From: Ardenticatenaceae bacterium
GTDB lineage: Bacteria; Chloroflexota; Anaerolineae; Promineifilales; Promineifilaceae
Assembly: GCA_020634375.1 (NCBI GenBank)
Contig: JACKBX010000008.1
Span: forward strand, 1 to 64,000
Length of the DNA stretch: 64,000 nt
Direction: 5' to 3'
The translations under genes were made by a program, and so were the position numbers. Below the pieces are notes generated by a model. It had not been told where the DNA came from and searched no databases. It was given only the letters and a program-made list of their open reading frames with translations. Numbering within the stretch: the stretch's first letter is position 1; every line of letters starts with the position of its first letter. Positions 27,565 to 36,953 of this stretch are shown piece after piece.

Positions 27565-28947
27565 CTAAAATTGCGGTAAATACGCTGCAAAAGCCCGCAA
27601 ATAATCATCCAAAATGGCTCGTGCACGGTTGATGTCGTTGATCATTGGGTCGAGGAGAAGCGTTTGTAGGGCGAGATGACGGTTGCCAGAAACGGCCGTG
27701 TCCACCACCATCTCCACCAAGTCCGCCTCACGGCGCAGCAGCGCAGCAATGGGCGCAGGCAGTTCGCCCAGCGCCAACCCCTGAATGCCTAGCCCATTCA
27801 CCACCGCCGGAACCTCCACAATCGTCTCATCCGGCAAATTAGCAATGGCGCCCCGATTAGGAATGTTCACTGTCTCATCGTAATAATTCTCATCACCGGC
27901 AATGGCGGCGATCAACTCTGCTGCACCCTCACTGTGCACCTCCTTCATCCCCTCCACCGAGAGCGAGCCGTTTGCCATGTGCGCCATCATATTACGCAAA
28001 TAGACACGTACCGCCTCGTTATCGCCCCAGTTATACAACGGAATTTCATACCGCTCCCAGGGCTTTGCCAGTGGATCATGTGCCAGATGCAAGTATTCCA
28101 CCAGATGCGTATCACCGGGAATCGGACAGGTATCCATCGCTCGAAACAAATCCATTGAAAATGGTTCCAGTGTGGGCGGCACATCTGCCAACGCCGCACG
28201 TAGTGCCGGGTACAAATCCTCACCCGTCTGCTTATCGCGCACATCCAGCAGCCAAATGAAGTGATTGAGTCCGGCAGATTTAATGTGGACGTGCTGCCGC
28301 CCGGCATTTGCCATGCTGCGAATAGTACCCGTATTGGCGGGGTCGGAGTGCAAGTTCACGCCATCGGGCACATCAATGCCGTATCGCTCGCGCAGCAGCA
28401 CAGCCACAATACCGTAACCCACATCAATTTGATGGCATTTGCCCACTGTTTTGATGCTGCTGTACTTTGTCACCGCCCGCGTGATGCGCGGCAGGGGATT
28501 GCTGAAGTTAATCAGCCAGGCGTCGGGACAAAGCGTTTCCATGTCACGCACAATATCCATAAAGGGCGGAATCTGGCGGCAGGCGTGCATCAAGCCGCCG
28601 GGGCCGCCGTTTTCACCATAGGGCTGGCGTAGGCCATGTTTGATGGGAATCTCCCAATCCATGCGCCACAGTTCTTCGCGGGGCGGCACTTCGATGGAAA
28701 CGATGACGAAGTTTGCGCCGGGCAGCAGGTCACGACGCTCCGTACTGGCGCGGGTAATCATCTCTGCACCCCAGGCGTCGCTCATCCGTTCCGCAACGCG
28801 GGTGACGTTGCCTAATGCCTCTTTGTCCAGGTCTACCAGAGAGAGATGACTACCGCGCAATCGTGGTTCACGAATGAGGGTGGCAAGAGTAGTGGGGCCA
28901 AAGCTGGCGCTGCCTGCGCCGATAATAACGATATTTGTTGCGGGCAT
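27565..28947 (-). CDS. glycoside hydrolase family 4 (alpha-galactosidase/glucuronidase-like)
   Basis: A 460-residue NAD- and metal-dependent glycosidase. GH4 signatures: nucleotide-binding loop IVIIGAGSASFGP at the N-terminus, LSLVDLD ending the second strand, LINFSNPLPRIT, the metal-ligand region VGKCHQ (Cys and His) and SAGLNHFIWLLD. GH4 enzymes work by oxidation-elimination-reduction. The substrate (alpha-galactoside, glucuronide or phospho-glycoside) cannot be fixed; the unphosphorylated alpha-galactosidase/glucuronidase branch seems closest. The start at 28947 is chosen because AGGAG lies 7 nt upstream; ATG at 28965 lacks one. Cytoplasmic; paired with the downstream extracellular glycosidase-like gene, which fits sugar scavenging. 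Confidence 0.9.
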   Translation of the reverse strand: MPATNIVIIGAGSASFGPTTLATLIREPRLRGSHLSLVDLDKEALGNVTRVAERMSDAWGAEMITRASTERRDLLPGANFVIVSIEVPPREELWRMDWEIPIKHGLRQPYGENGGPGGLMHACRQIPPFMDIVRDMETLCPDAWLINFSNPLPRITRAVTKYSSIKTVGKCHQIDVGYGIVAVLLRERYGIDVPDGVNLHSDPANTGTIRSMANAGRQHVHIKSAGLNHFIWLLDVRDKQTGEDLYPALRAALADVPPTLEPFSMDLFRAMDTCPIPGDTHLVEYLHLAHDPLAKPWERYEIPLYNWGDNEAVRVYLRNMMAHMANGSLSVEGMKEVHSEGAAELIAAIAGDENYYDETVNIPNRGAIANLPDETIVEVPAVVNGLGIQGLALGELPAPIAALLRREADLVEMVVDTAVSGNRHLALQTLLLDPMINDINRARAILDDYLRAFAAYLPQF

Positions 28948-29086
28948 AAACGTCTCCTTTCTCATACTGAATCATCAAGTCACGACTCGCATATTCGTAA
29001 GCTGGCAGAATATGATGTCATATTTCTCCAATGGGTCAAGGAAAGTGGCATTTACACAGGTCAAATTGCAGTTTGTTTGAAAAAAT

Positions 29087-29115
29087 TTGACGGCCTGCTG
29101 CTATATCGTGTTAAA
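29087..29115 (+). promoter_or_regulatory. possible promoter of the second cyclase-ATPase gene
   Basis: TTGACG (29087-29092), a 17-nt spacer, then GTTAAA (29110-29115), about 75 nt before the ATG. The -35 box is good, the -10 fair. The start codon at 29190 itself has no visible ribosome site. Confidence 0.35.
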
Positions 29116-29189
29116 ATTGTAGAAAGTTACCAGAAAGTGTTAACCCACTGTACAGTTCCGTTCATAAAGCCTTTAATGATACAAGCCTG

Positions 29190-32100
29190 ATGCACAATCT
29201 CATTCCCCATTTCATATGTGAGCAGTATCAGAATGGCCAGTTTCATGGTTATCTAAACGCTATCACCCTTTTTATGGATATTCCAGGCTTTACGGCCGTT
29301 ACCCAGGTTCTTAAGCAAGACGGCAAAGAGGGAGCAGAGGAGTTGGCCCGAATGATCAACCAACTCTTCGAGCCTATCATCCATATCATTTATGAACATG
29401 GAGGCTTTGTCACTCTGTTTGCTGGGGATGCACTGACTGTTGTCTTTCCCCACCATGATGCTGCTACCGCTTTGTTAGCTTGTCAGGCAGCTTTACGTAT
29501 TGCGCGAATTTTTGATGATCAAGATTTGCAACCTATGCGCTCGAACAGTTTTTCATTGAATATCAAGCAAGGTCTGTCAGCCGGTCAAGTGGAATGGGGG
29601 ATTGTGGGGTCTGAAACGCACAAAAGTTATTTTTTTCGTGGCCCGGCTATTGAAGGGTGCGCTCATGCAGAACATCAGGCACAGGTTGGGGAAATCATTC
29701 TCGACGGCCGTCTCCGCCAATTATTGCCCAAGGAAGCGGTTTTGTTGCAGGCTATGGTACGGCCGTACACCCGTTTACTAAATACACAGACAGAGGCCGC
29801 TCTGCACAAACCGGCTCCCCAACCACCCTCAAACATAGACCCCCAAGTCGCCAACAAATTCTTTCCCCGAATTTTGTGGCACATGCCACAGCAAGGCGAG
29901 TTTCGTTACGTCGTCACCCTCTTTATTTCCTTCTGCGACATAGATAGTTTCATCACGCTCAATGGCTTCTTGACACGGGTGATAGCCATAACAGACAGCT
30001 TTGGCGGGTTCTTCGTGGAAACCGATTTCGGCGATAAGGGCGACTTTTTCCTGGTCTACTTCGGCGCACCCATCACACACGAAAATAACATAAAACGGGC
30101 GCTCGATTTCGTTCTCGCTTTACGTGCAGAAATCACCGCAACCTGGCGGGCGGGCATAGCTGCCGGCGCAGTGTATGCTGGCTACGTAGGCACAGCAATG
30201 CGGGACAAGTACACCTGCATGGGTAGTGTGGTCAATCTGGCAGCACGACTCATGATGCAAGCAGAATGGGGAGAGATATTGGTTTCACGCGAAGTGACGT
30301 TGCACCCAACATTCAACTTTGTCTCATTAGGCGAAGCAACTTACAAAGGTTTCGCGCAACAAATTCCCACGTATCGCTTGCAGGGACGGGCGGCAAGCAA
30401 CCGTGTCTTCCCGCAAAAATTGGTCGGGAGAGAAGCAGAACTACGTCAATTAGTACGGTTTGCTAAGGAGCTATTTGCCAAACAGCAGGGCGGCACGGCA
30501 ATTATTTATGGCGAAGCAGGCATCGGCAAATCGCACCTGATCCATACACTTAGCCAGATATTGGGAACGCAGGTGCAGTGGTTCACAGGAGAAAGTGATG
30601 CACCGCTGCACCAAATGTTTCGCCCGTTTGCTTATTTTCTGCGACGCTATTTCAGGCAAGAGACCGACGCCACCGAAACAAAAAACAAGTCCAGCTTTGA
30701 CTACTATTTCCAAGAACTGCTGGCGGCTGTGTCACACATTCCAGAGGCTGAGGGCCTCTCGGAGGAATTGCAGCGCACGCGATCTTTTCTGGGCGCTTTG
30801 TTGGGATTGCACTGGCCGAACTCATTGTATGAGCAATTGAATGCACAAGGTCGCCATCACAACACGCTTGCTGCCCTTAGCACGCTGCTGCGTGCAGCGT
30901 GTCAGCGGCAACCTGTGGTACTTGTGTTAGAAGACGGGCATTTATTCGACACAGCTTCAAAAGAATTCTTGCCCTTGCTTACAAAACAGGGCGCTGATGT
31001 GCCTTTGCTGGTTTTGATTTCGTCACGTTATGATGAGCACGGCCGTTCCCCCACCTATCCCCTCGCCCCCAACACACCCACTCTCACGATCAACCTCCGC
31101 GCCCTGCCCCCTGTCACTTTGCGCAACCTGGCGCAAGAAACAATGGGGATGAACATTGATGAACAGTTACACGATCTACTAATTACCAAAGCTCAAGGCA
31201 ATCCCCTGTTTGCCCAACAAATCTTATACTACTTGCGCGACAACCAATACTTGCCAGTCACAACTATCACGGGAAAGCCTACAGCAACCCTATCCCTGGA
31301 CACCTTCAACCTGCCCCCCACACTCAATTCATTGTTAGTGGCCCGACTAGATCGCTTAACACAAAAAGTAAAAGAAGTGGTGCAAACAGCGGCCGTTTTA
31401 GGGCGTCAGTTTGATTCTTACCTGCTTTCCCAAATGCTGCATGAAGACATAGACGAAGCATTATTCGTCGCTGAACAGGCACAAATCTGGACACAACTGA
31501 ACACCCGAGAATATATCTTCAAACACGCCCTATTATGTGATGCCGCCTACGAGATGCAATTACGCACACAACTGCGCCAATTACATTACCTGGCAGCCGA
31601 AACGAGCAAATTATTGTATGCGTCTGCACTCCCTCTTTATTTTGTCAATCTAGCCCATCATTATGAAACCGCTTACCATTTTGGTTTGGAAAAAGCCCAA
31701 GAGTGGGCACGCCATTATCTGGTTGCCGCCGGACACCAATCGCTTAATAAATTTGAGCATGACGCCGCCATTGATTATTTCAGCCGTGCGCTGGCACTGA
31801 CATCACCAAAGGACAGCGACAAGCGATTGCAACTGCTGCTGGCACGAGAAGAAACTTACGACATGCAGGGAAATCGAGAAGCGCAAGGCCATGACCTGGC
31901 TCAATTAGCCGCATTAAGCCCCGCATTAGACATGACCAACCAGACAAGAATTGCTTTACGCCAGGCCAATTATGCCGAGGCAACCGGTGACTATGCCCAG
32001 GCTATCGTGTGCGCACAAACGGCCGTACAAAAAGGCCAACTGAGCGGCGAGACAGGTCTAGTCTCCGAGGGATATTGGGAATGGGGAATGGCCTTGTGGC

Positions 32101-32999
32101 GGCAAGGGCACCATGCTCAGGCACTAAAACAATTCCAAACCGGCACGCAACTAGTTCAAGAAGGAGACAACCCTAAACAACTGGCAAGCTGCCTGCACGG
32201 TTTAGGGAACATCTCCCTTTATCATGGGGAATACATCGCCGCCAAGGAATATTATGAGCAGGCCATAGCCATCCGCCGCCAGTTGGGAGACCGTTACGGA
32301 GAAGAACTCAGCCTCAACAATTATGGGGTGGTAGTGCGCAGACAGGGCGATTATGCGGCGGCACAAACTTGTCATCAGCAAACGCTAGCTTTTTGCCGTG
32401 AGATTGGCGACCGGCGGGGTGAAGGGATGAACCTGAGTAATTTGGGGCATATTGCCATGAATCAGGGCGATCATAAGGCGGCAAAGACCTATTTTGAGCA
32501 GGCACTAGCCATCCGCCGCGAGATTGGCGACCCATATGGAGAAGGGATTAGCCTGAATGAATTGGGCGCGTTAGCCCTGGCACAAGGCCAACTGGCGCTG
32601 GCGGAAACCTATTACACACAAGCATTGACCATTCGCCAGGATACCAACCAACCGCATCATCTGGTAGAGGATTGGGCGGGCCTGGCGCGGTTGAAGCTGG
32701 CGCAGGTTGAGCAAAAAGAAGCAGCGCGTTACGCACAGCAAGTATTGGATTATCTGGAAGAAAACCCTCATTTGGATGGCACCATTAACGCCATGCGCGT
32801 GTTTCATTTTCTGTGGGATGTGTTGATGGCGCTTGATTTGATTGCAGCAGCACAAACGACACTGCAATTGGCCGCAGAGAAAATGCAAATTTACCTGAGC
32901 CAGAATGATGATCCAGGTTTACAGGAGATGTATTTGCGCCAGCTGCATCATCGAGTGCTGTGGGCAGCATGGGTGGCCCACCGAAATGAGCAGGCGTAG
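29190..32999 (+). CDS. double cyclase / AAA-ATPase / TPR regulator
   Basis: A 1269-residue paralogue of the protein at 15116-19492, without its zinc ribbon. Cyclase domain 1 begins almost at the N-terminus, with metal-binding Asp30 (LFMDIPGFT) and Asp80 (FAGDALT). Domain 2 (about 230-400) keeps the fold (YAGYVGTAMRDKYTCMG) but its first metal site reads FISFCDIDSF and is hard to align with the canonical one, so it may be inactive. A STAND ATPase follows with P-loop IIYGEAGIGKSH and LVLEDGHLFD, then about eight TPRs, several of them close copies (IAIRRQLGDRYGE, LAIRREIGDPYGE). Probably a cytoplasmic signalling hub making cAMP or cGMP, controlled by TPR ligand sensing. No Shine-Dalgarno is visible. 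Confidence 0.87.
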   Translation: MHNLIPHFICEQYQNGQFHGYLNAITLFMDIPGFTAVTQVLKQDGKEGAEELARMINQLFEPIIHIIYEHGGFVTLFAGDALTVVFPHHDAATALLACQAALRIARIFDDQDLQPMRSNSFSLNIKQGLSAGQVEWGIVGSETHKSYFFRGPAIEGCAHAEHQAQVGEIILDGRLRQLLPKEAVLLQAMVRPYTRLLNTQTEAALHKPAPQPPSNIDPQVANKFFPRILWHMPQQGEFRYVVTLFISFCDIDSFITLNGFLTRVIAITDSFGGFFVETDFGDKGDFFLVYFGAPITHENNIKRALDFVLALRAEITATWRAGIAAGAVYAGYVGTAMRDKYTCMGSVVNLAARLMMQAEWGEILVSREVTLHPTFNFVSLGEATYKGFAQQIPTYRLQGRAASNRVFPQKLVGREAELRQLVRFAKELFAKQQGGTAIIYGEAGIGKSHLIHTLSQILGTQVQWFTGESDAPLHQMFRPFAYFLRRYFRQETDATETKNKSSFDYYFQELLAAVSHIPEAEGLSEELQRTRSFLGALLGLHWPNSLYEQLNAQGRHHNTLAALSTLLRAACQRQPVVLVLEDGHLFDTASKEFLPLLTKQGADVPLLVLISSRYDEHGRSPTYPLAPNTPTLTINLRALPPVTLRNLAQETMGMNIDEQLHDLLITKAQGNPLFAQQILYYLRDNQYLPVTTITGKPTATLSLDTFNLPPTLNSLLVARLDRLTQKVKEVVQTAAVLGRQFDSYLLSQMLHEDIDEALFVAEQAQIWTQLNTREYIFKHALLCDAAYEMQLRTQLRQLHYLAAETSKLLYASALPLYFVNLAHHYETAYHFGLEKAQEWARHYLVAAGHQSLNKFEHDAAIDYFSRALALTSPKDSDKRLQLLLAREETYDMQGNREAQGHDLAQLAALSPALDMTNQTRIALRQANYAEATGDYAQAIVCAQTAVQKGQLSGETGLVSEGYWEWGMALWRQGHHAQALKQFQTGTQLVQEGDNPKQLASCLHGLGNISLYHGEYIAAKEYYEQAIAIRRQLGDRYGEELSLNNYGVVVRRQGDYAAAQTCHQQTLAFCREIGDRRGEGMNLSNLGHIAMNQGDHKAAKTYFEQALAIRREIGDPYGEGISLNELGALALAQGQLALAETYYTQALTIRQDTNQPHHLVEDWAGLARLKLAQVEQKEAARYAQQVLDYLEENPHLDGTINAMRVFHFLWDVLMALDLIAAAQTTLQLAAEKMQIYLSQNDDPGLQEMYLRQLHHRVLWAAWVAHRNEQA

Positions 33000-33017
33000 G
33001 TAGATACGGCCGTTACA

Positions 33018-35192
33018 CTACCCCCCTTTTTCCTTTGCCAGTCGGAACAGCGTCAGCAGCAACACCAACGTTACCAACAGCAGTTGAATGGCGATAGCCG
33101 GGGCACTGCTCTCACCAGGGGAAGGCACAGCACTTTTAGCAGCGGGAACAGCTTTAGGACTGGCAACGGCATCACTGCCAATCACCTGCGGCGCATCTTT
33201 CACCTCAAACAGGAGATAATTCACAATCGCATCAATCTGCTCTGGCGTCAGCCGCTCGGCGTAATCTTTGGGCATCACGTTCGCCAAACAGTCACCGTTG
33301 GGGCATTGCGGCGCAATCACTGCATTTGGCTCCATGATCGATTGGCGAATGTACTCGGCGGCGCTGAGGCCGGGCACACGGTCTCCGGCCACATCGGCAA
33401 TGTGCGTCAAGTCGGGGCCGACTTTGTGCGCCTCGCCCAATGCGCCAATGGTGTGGCACGCGCCACAGCCCGAATTGAGAATCAATTCGGCGGCATCTTC
33501 GCCGGTGACGGGGCGCGGCGTGGGCGTGGGCGCGGGCGTGGGGGTGATGGCCGGCGTCGCCGTCGCCTCCGGCGTGGCCCGCGCAATCTCCAATTCTGCC
33601 AAAGTGGGCACGCGCAATTCCTGCGCCGGAGCGATACGCAAAATGCCCTCGCATTGATTAATGCCCGGTTCGGGGTCGGGCGAACACCACAGCGGGTCGG
33701 TCTTGCGCGTTTTCAGCAGGGGCACAAACCAGACCACCACATCTTGATTGGGCAGCGGGTCGCCATCCAACCATTGGCGCGGCGGCTGAAAGGTATCGCC
33801 GGGGCCGGTGGTAACAGGGCCGACACCTTCCTCGTCCTTCTTTTGCAGTGCAAAGAGACGGGCCTCATCTAATCCCAGAGGATCGGTAAGAAACATTTGG
33901 AAGGTGTAGAGCAAATCGCCATCTTGCACGGCCAACCGTGTGCCATCGGGGGCAGTATCGTCTACAACAGGGTATAGCTCGAATTCGGTGGGCGGCTCCT
34001 GCCATTGCCCATCTTGCCAAAGGGAAATGGTGTCTCCTTCAGGGCCGTCTATGTCCATGTCGATGCGCCAGAAGGGGCGGTAAATGGAGAGGTCGTCGCA
34101 GCCGGGGCCGTGCGAAACGAAGCGCGGCTCGAAGGAGCCATCGTCATAGAAGCGCAGGACTTCTTCGTAGCGGTAGCAGCAGATGCAGTTGGGCCAATGG
34201 GTGAATTCGGTGAAGAGTTGGCGCACCTCGAAGCCGTTGCCGAAGTCGGTGATTTGGGTGTCGCCGAAGGGCGGCACGGAGGCGGAGAAGCCGATTTCGT
34301 CACGGTAGCCGCCGGGCCAGCTTGGATACCAGGCCTCGACCTGGGTGATTTTGATGCTGGAGAAGATGGTACGGCCGTCAAACACCCCATCCCGAAACAA
34401 GACGCCATCGTGCGCCGTCATCTCCCAGCAGACGTTCCAGCCGTACTGCTCGTTGCAGCCGTCTGAGTAGGCGTAGCGCTGCATGGGGGGAACGGCCGTA
34501 TTCGCTTGGCTGGCGCGGCCTCGTGTGTAAAAAATGCGGGCCAGGCTGTCCTGTTCCATATTCACAAAGACGTGGACGATACGGCCGCTGCCCACCGGGT
34601 CGTTGTAGGTCAGGTCTACGCACCATTCTGTGCGGCAGGCGTCATCCACCAACCAGCCGGACATGGGAACCATGACCTGCGCCTCGTTTTTGATGTCGCC
34701 CAGCAGGGCTTGCACATCGGGGTCGGCGGCGGCGATGTCTAGCGCTCGTTCGGCGATGATGGGAGTTCCGGCAGGACGGCCGTATGGGTCTGACCAACTC
34801 GCCAGCACTTCAGCGGTTTCTTGCTGCACAATCGCCTCAATCGTGCCGCCGCTGGTGTGGTTGTAAAGGGTGGCCTGAATGCAGTTGTCGGGCGTGCAGC
34901 CGAGATCGGCCCAAGCGCGGGCCTCGCCCACGCTGAGGGGTACGGCATTGACGAATTCCACGTCCTGCGAGCTGATGGCGGCACGCATTCCGGGGTCGGC
35001 GAGAAGGATGTTGCGGGCGTAGGTGGGGTTGACGGCCGTTTTCGGCAAGGTATAGGCATAAAAACTTTGGCCGCTCTTTGCCACCGCCAATTGAATCTGG
35101 CGGCTGCCGCTGCCATACCAGGCGATGCTCAACATCAACAAAACCACATTCAAAACAATTAATCGGCCTAACAATCGGCGTCGTTTCGTCAC
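33018..35192 (-). CDS. membrane-anchored cytochrome c fused to a copper-amine-oxidase-like domain
   Basis: A 724-residue protein: N-terminal signal anchor (about 8-27), a large extracytoplasmic part (about 40-530), a Pro/Thr-rich linker, one class I cytochrome c domain with heme site C576-x-x-C579-H580 (CGACHT) and a probable Met ligand in ANVMPKDYAERL, and a C-terminal membrane helix ending RLAKEKGG. The central region (AYSDGCNEQYGW, WRIDMDIDGPEGD) recalls the C-terminal domain of copper amine oxidases, but the usual copper His pair is not evident; this call is tentative. A redox role at the outer face is likely. The GTG start has AGGAG 6 nt upstream. It is convergent with the cyclase gene and divergent from coaBC. 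Confidence 0.72.
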   Translation of the reverse strand: MTKRRRLLGRLIVLNVVLLMLSIAWYGSGSRQIQLAVAKSGQSFYAYTLPKTAVNPTYARNILLADPGMRAAISSQDVEFVNAVPLSVGEARAWADLGCTPDNCIQATLYNHTSGGTIEAIVQQETAEVLASWSDPYGRPAGTPIIAERALDIAAADPDVQALLGDIKNEAQVMVPMSGWLVDDACRTEWCVDLTYNDPVGSGRIVHVFVNMEQDSLARIFYTRGRASQANTAVPPMQRYAYSDGCNEQYGWNVCWEMTAHDGVLFRDGVFDGRTIFSSIKITQVEAWYPSWPGGYRDEIGFSASVPPFGDTQITDFGNGFEVRQLFTEFTHWPNCICCYRYEEVLRFYDDGSFEPRFVSHGPGCDDLSIYRPFWRIDMDIDGPEGDTISLWQDGQWQEPPTEFELYPVVDDTAPDGTRLAVQDGDLLYTFQMFLTDPLGLDEARLFALQKKDEEGVGPVTTGPGDTFQPPRQWLDGDPLPNQDVVVWFVPLLKTRKTDPLWCSPDPEPGINQCEGILRIAPAQELRVPTLAELEIARATPEATATPAITPTPAPTPTPRPVTGEDAAELILNSGCGACHTIGALGEAHKVGPDLTHIADVAGDRVPGLSAAEYIRQSIMEPNAVIAPQCPNGDCLANVMPKDYAERLTPEQIDAIVNYLLFEVKDAPQVIGSDAVASPKAVPAAKSAVPSPGESSAPAIAIQLLLVTLVLLLTLFRLAKEKGG

Positions 35193-35340
35193 AAAAGGCT
35201 CCTTGGAGAAGTGTGCAAGTTTGCAAGCGGCAAAATCGCCGCTTCTTTCGGCAGATTATAATAAGCAAACGGCAAATAGGGTATTTTCCCATCGACGAAG
35301 GCGAAACTTTTCTCAGCTTGAGATTTATAAATCCTACGGT

Positions 35341-35516
35341 AGGATTTACATTTCCTACCAGTAGGATTTACATTTCCTACCAGTAGGATTTACATTTCCT
35401 ACCAGTAGGATTTACATTTCCTACCAGTAGGATTTGCATTTCCTACCAGTAGGATTTGTATTTCCTACCAGTAGGATTTGTATTTCCTACCAGTAGGATT
35501 TGTATTTCCTACCAGT
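35341..35516. repeat. 22-bp tandem repeat array, 8 units
   Basis: Eight head-to-tail units of AGGATTTACATTTCCTACCA plus GT, with no length variation. Each contains the inverted repeat TCCTAC-CA-GTAGGA across the unit joint. Units 1-4 have TTTACATTT, unit 5 TTTGCATTT, units 6-8 TTTGTATTT. A related half unit (ATCCTACGGTAGGAT) precedes at 35331-35345, and the last unit runs directly into a REP palindrome. It lies in the 485-bp divergent region between the cytochrome fusion and coaBC. There are no unique spacers, so it is not a CRISPR array. Confidence 0.95.
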
Positions 35517-35540
35517 AGGGGCATGGCGACGCCATGCCCC
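35515..35540. repeat. REP palindrome, CATGGC stem
   Basis: GTAGGGGCATGGC, GAC in the loop, GCCATGCCCC: a perfect 10-bp stem headed by GTAG. It belongs to the set whose likely mobiliser is the RAYT at 56707-57267. It is fused to the end of the 22-bp array (shared GTAGG). The rest of the intergenic region, 35541-35677, holds an AGATTTG/CAAATCT hairpin and the coaBC ribosome site. Confidence 0.85.
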
Positions 35541-35677
35541 GCGAGAATTTAACTTTTCACCTTATTGCTGAACCACTTCTTCGGCTTTACAATCCAGGTA
35601 GCAACCCATCCATCACACCTGTCCCTTCGGCTTTTAACGTGGCAAGATTTGTCAAATCTCCAACCTCAGGAAAAACT

Positions 35678-36904
35678 ATGGAACCCATCACCCTTTTACA
35701 AAACAAGAAAATCATCCTCGGCGTAACCGGCTCCATCGCCTGCTACAAGGCCATTGACCTGGCCTCCAAGCTGACGCAGGCGGGGGCGCTGGTGGACGTG
35801 ATTATGAGCGACGCGGCGCAGCGCTTTGTCACGCCGCTGGCCTTCCGCTCGGTAACGGGGCGGCCCGTGTTCAGCAGCATGTGGGATTTGGACGAGCATG
35901 TGCGCCATGTGGGGCTGGGCGAAACGGCCGATCTCCTGCTCATCGCCCCGGCCACCGCCAACACCCTGGCAAAGCTGGCGCACGGCATCGCCGACAACCT
36001 GCTGACGGTGACGGCCCTGGCCGCCCGCTGCCCTGTGTCGGTCGCTCCGGCAATGGACGGCGGCATGTTTGAGCATCCGGCCACGCGAGCCAACCTGCTG
36101 ACGCTGCGCGACCGGGGTGTGACAGTGCTTGGCCCGGCGGAAGGGCGCATGGCCTCTGGCCTGACCGGGCGCGGGCGAATGTTGGAACCGGCCGATTTGC
36201 TGGCGCATGTGCGCCTGGCATTGGCAAAAAATGGGCCGTTGGCGGGCATGAAAGTGGTGGTTTCTACCGGCCCAACGCGGGAAGCGATGGACCCGGTGCG
36301 CTTCATCAGCAACCGCTCGACGGGGAAGCAGGGGTTGGCGGTGGCGCAGGCGGCGCTGGATGCCGGGGCGCAGGTGACGCTGGTGGCTGGCCCTATCCAT
36401 GCGCCCATTCCCTATGGCGCTCATACGCTGCATGTGGAAACGACGCAGCAAATGGCGGACGCTGTGCTAGAGGCCATCAAAGATGCGGATGCGCTGTTTA
36501 TGGTGGCAGCAGTGGCCGATTTCCGCCCCGGCAAGACCTCTGAGCATAAAATTAAAAAGACGGAGACGGATGAGTGGGGGTTGGCGATTGGTCTGGAGGT
36601 GACGCTGGATATTCTGAGCGCGGTGAAGGAGCGGCGGGAGCGCACGGGGTTCCCGCGTGTGTCGCTGGGCTTTGCGGCGGAGACGCATGATGCGTTTGAG
36701 TACGGCCGTCAAAAGCTGCTGCGTAAGGGGCTAAACTTTATCGCCGTGAATGATGTGCTGGAGCCGGATGCCGGCTTTGGTGTGGACACGAACCGCGTGG
36801 TGCTGCTCAGCAGTGCGGGTGTGGTGGAGGAGATGCCGTTGTTAAGTAAGACGGCCGTTGCCGAGCGTCTCGTTCACCATGTGGCAAAGGCGTTGGGGCG
36901 GTAA
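35678..36904 (+). CDS. coaBC: CoaBC: phosphopantothenoylcysteine decarboxylase / phosphopantothenate-cysteine ligase
   Basis: A 408-residue bifunctional enzyme for two steps of coenzyme A synthesis: ligation of cysteine to 4'-phosphopantothenate (C-terminal CoaB), then FMN-dependent decarboxylation (N-terminal CoaC). CoaC signatures: ILGVTGSIACYKAIDLASKL, ADLLLIAPATANTLAKLAHG, and PAMDGGMFEHPAT, equivalent to PxMNxxMW with Asn replaced by Asp. CoaB signatures: STGPTREAMDPVRFISNRST and ALFMVAAVADFRP. The ATG at 35678 has AGGAAAA upstream; a longer frame back to 35534 would run into the REP and is rejected. Cytoplasmic, housekeeping. Normal length. Confidence 0.95.
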   Translation: MEPITLLQNKKIILGVTGSIACYKAIDLASKLTQAGALVDVIMSDAAQRFVTPLAFRSVTGRPVFSSMWDLDEHVRHVGLGETADLLLIAPATANTLAKLAHGIADNLLTVTALAARCPVSVAPAMDGGMFEHPATRANLLTLRDRGVTVLGPAEGRMASGLTGRGRMLEPADLLAHVRLALAKNGPLAGMKVVVSTGPTREAMDPVRFISNRSTGKQGLAVAQAALDAGAQVTLVAGPIHAPIPYGAHTLHVETTQQMADAVLEAIKDADALFMVAAVADFRPGKTSEHKIKKTETDEWGLAIGLEVTLDILSAVKERRERTGFPRVSLGFAAETHDAFEYGRQKLLRKGLNFIAVNDVLEPDAGFGVDTNRVVLLSSAGVVEEMPLLSKTAVAERLVHHVAKALGR

Positions 36905-36953
36905 AAATTAGAGATTGAACAAGGCTAATCCCCAATTTTCGCCTCGTGAATTT

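Noticed and set aside
35341..35516. Possible CRISPR array
   Set aside because: The 22-bp units are directly adjacent with no unique spacers, and no cas gene is near.
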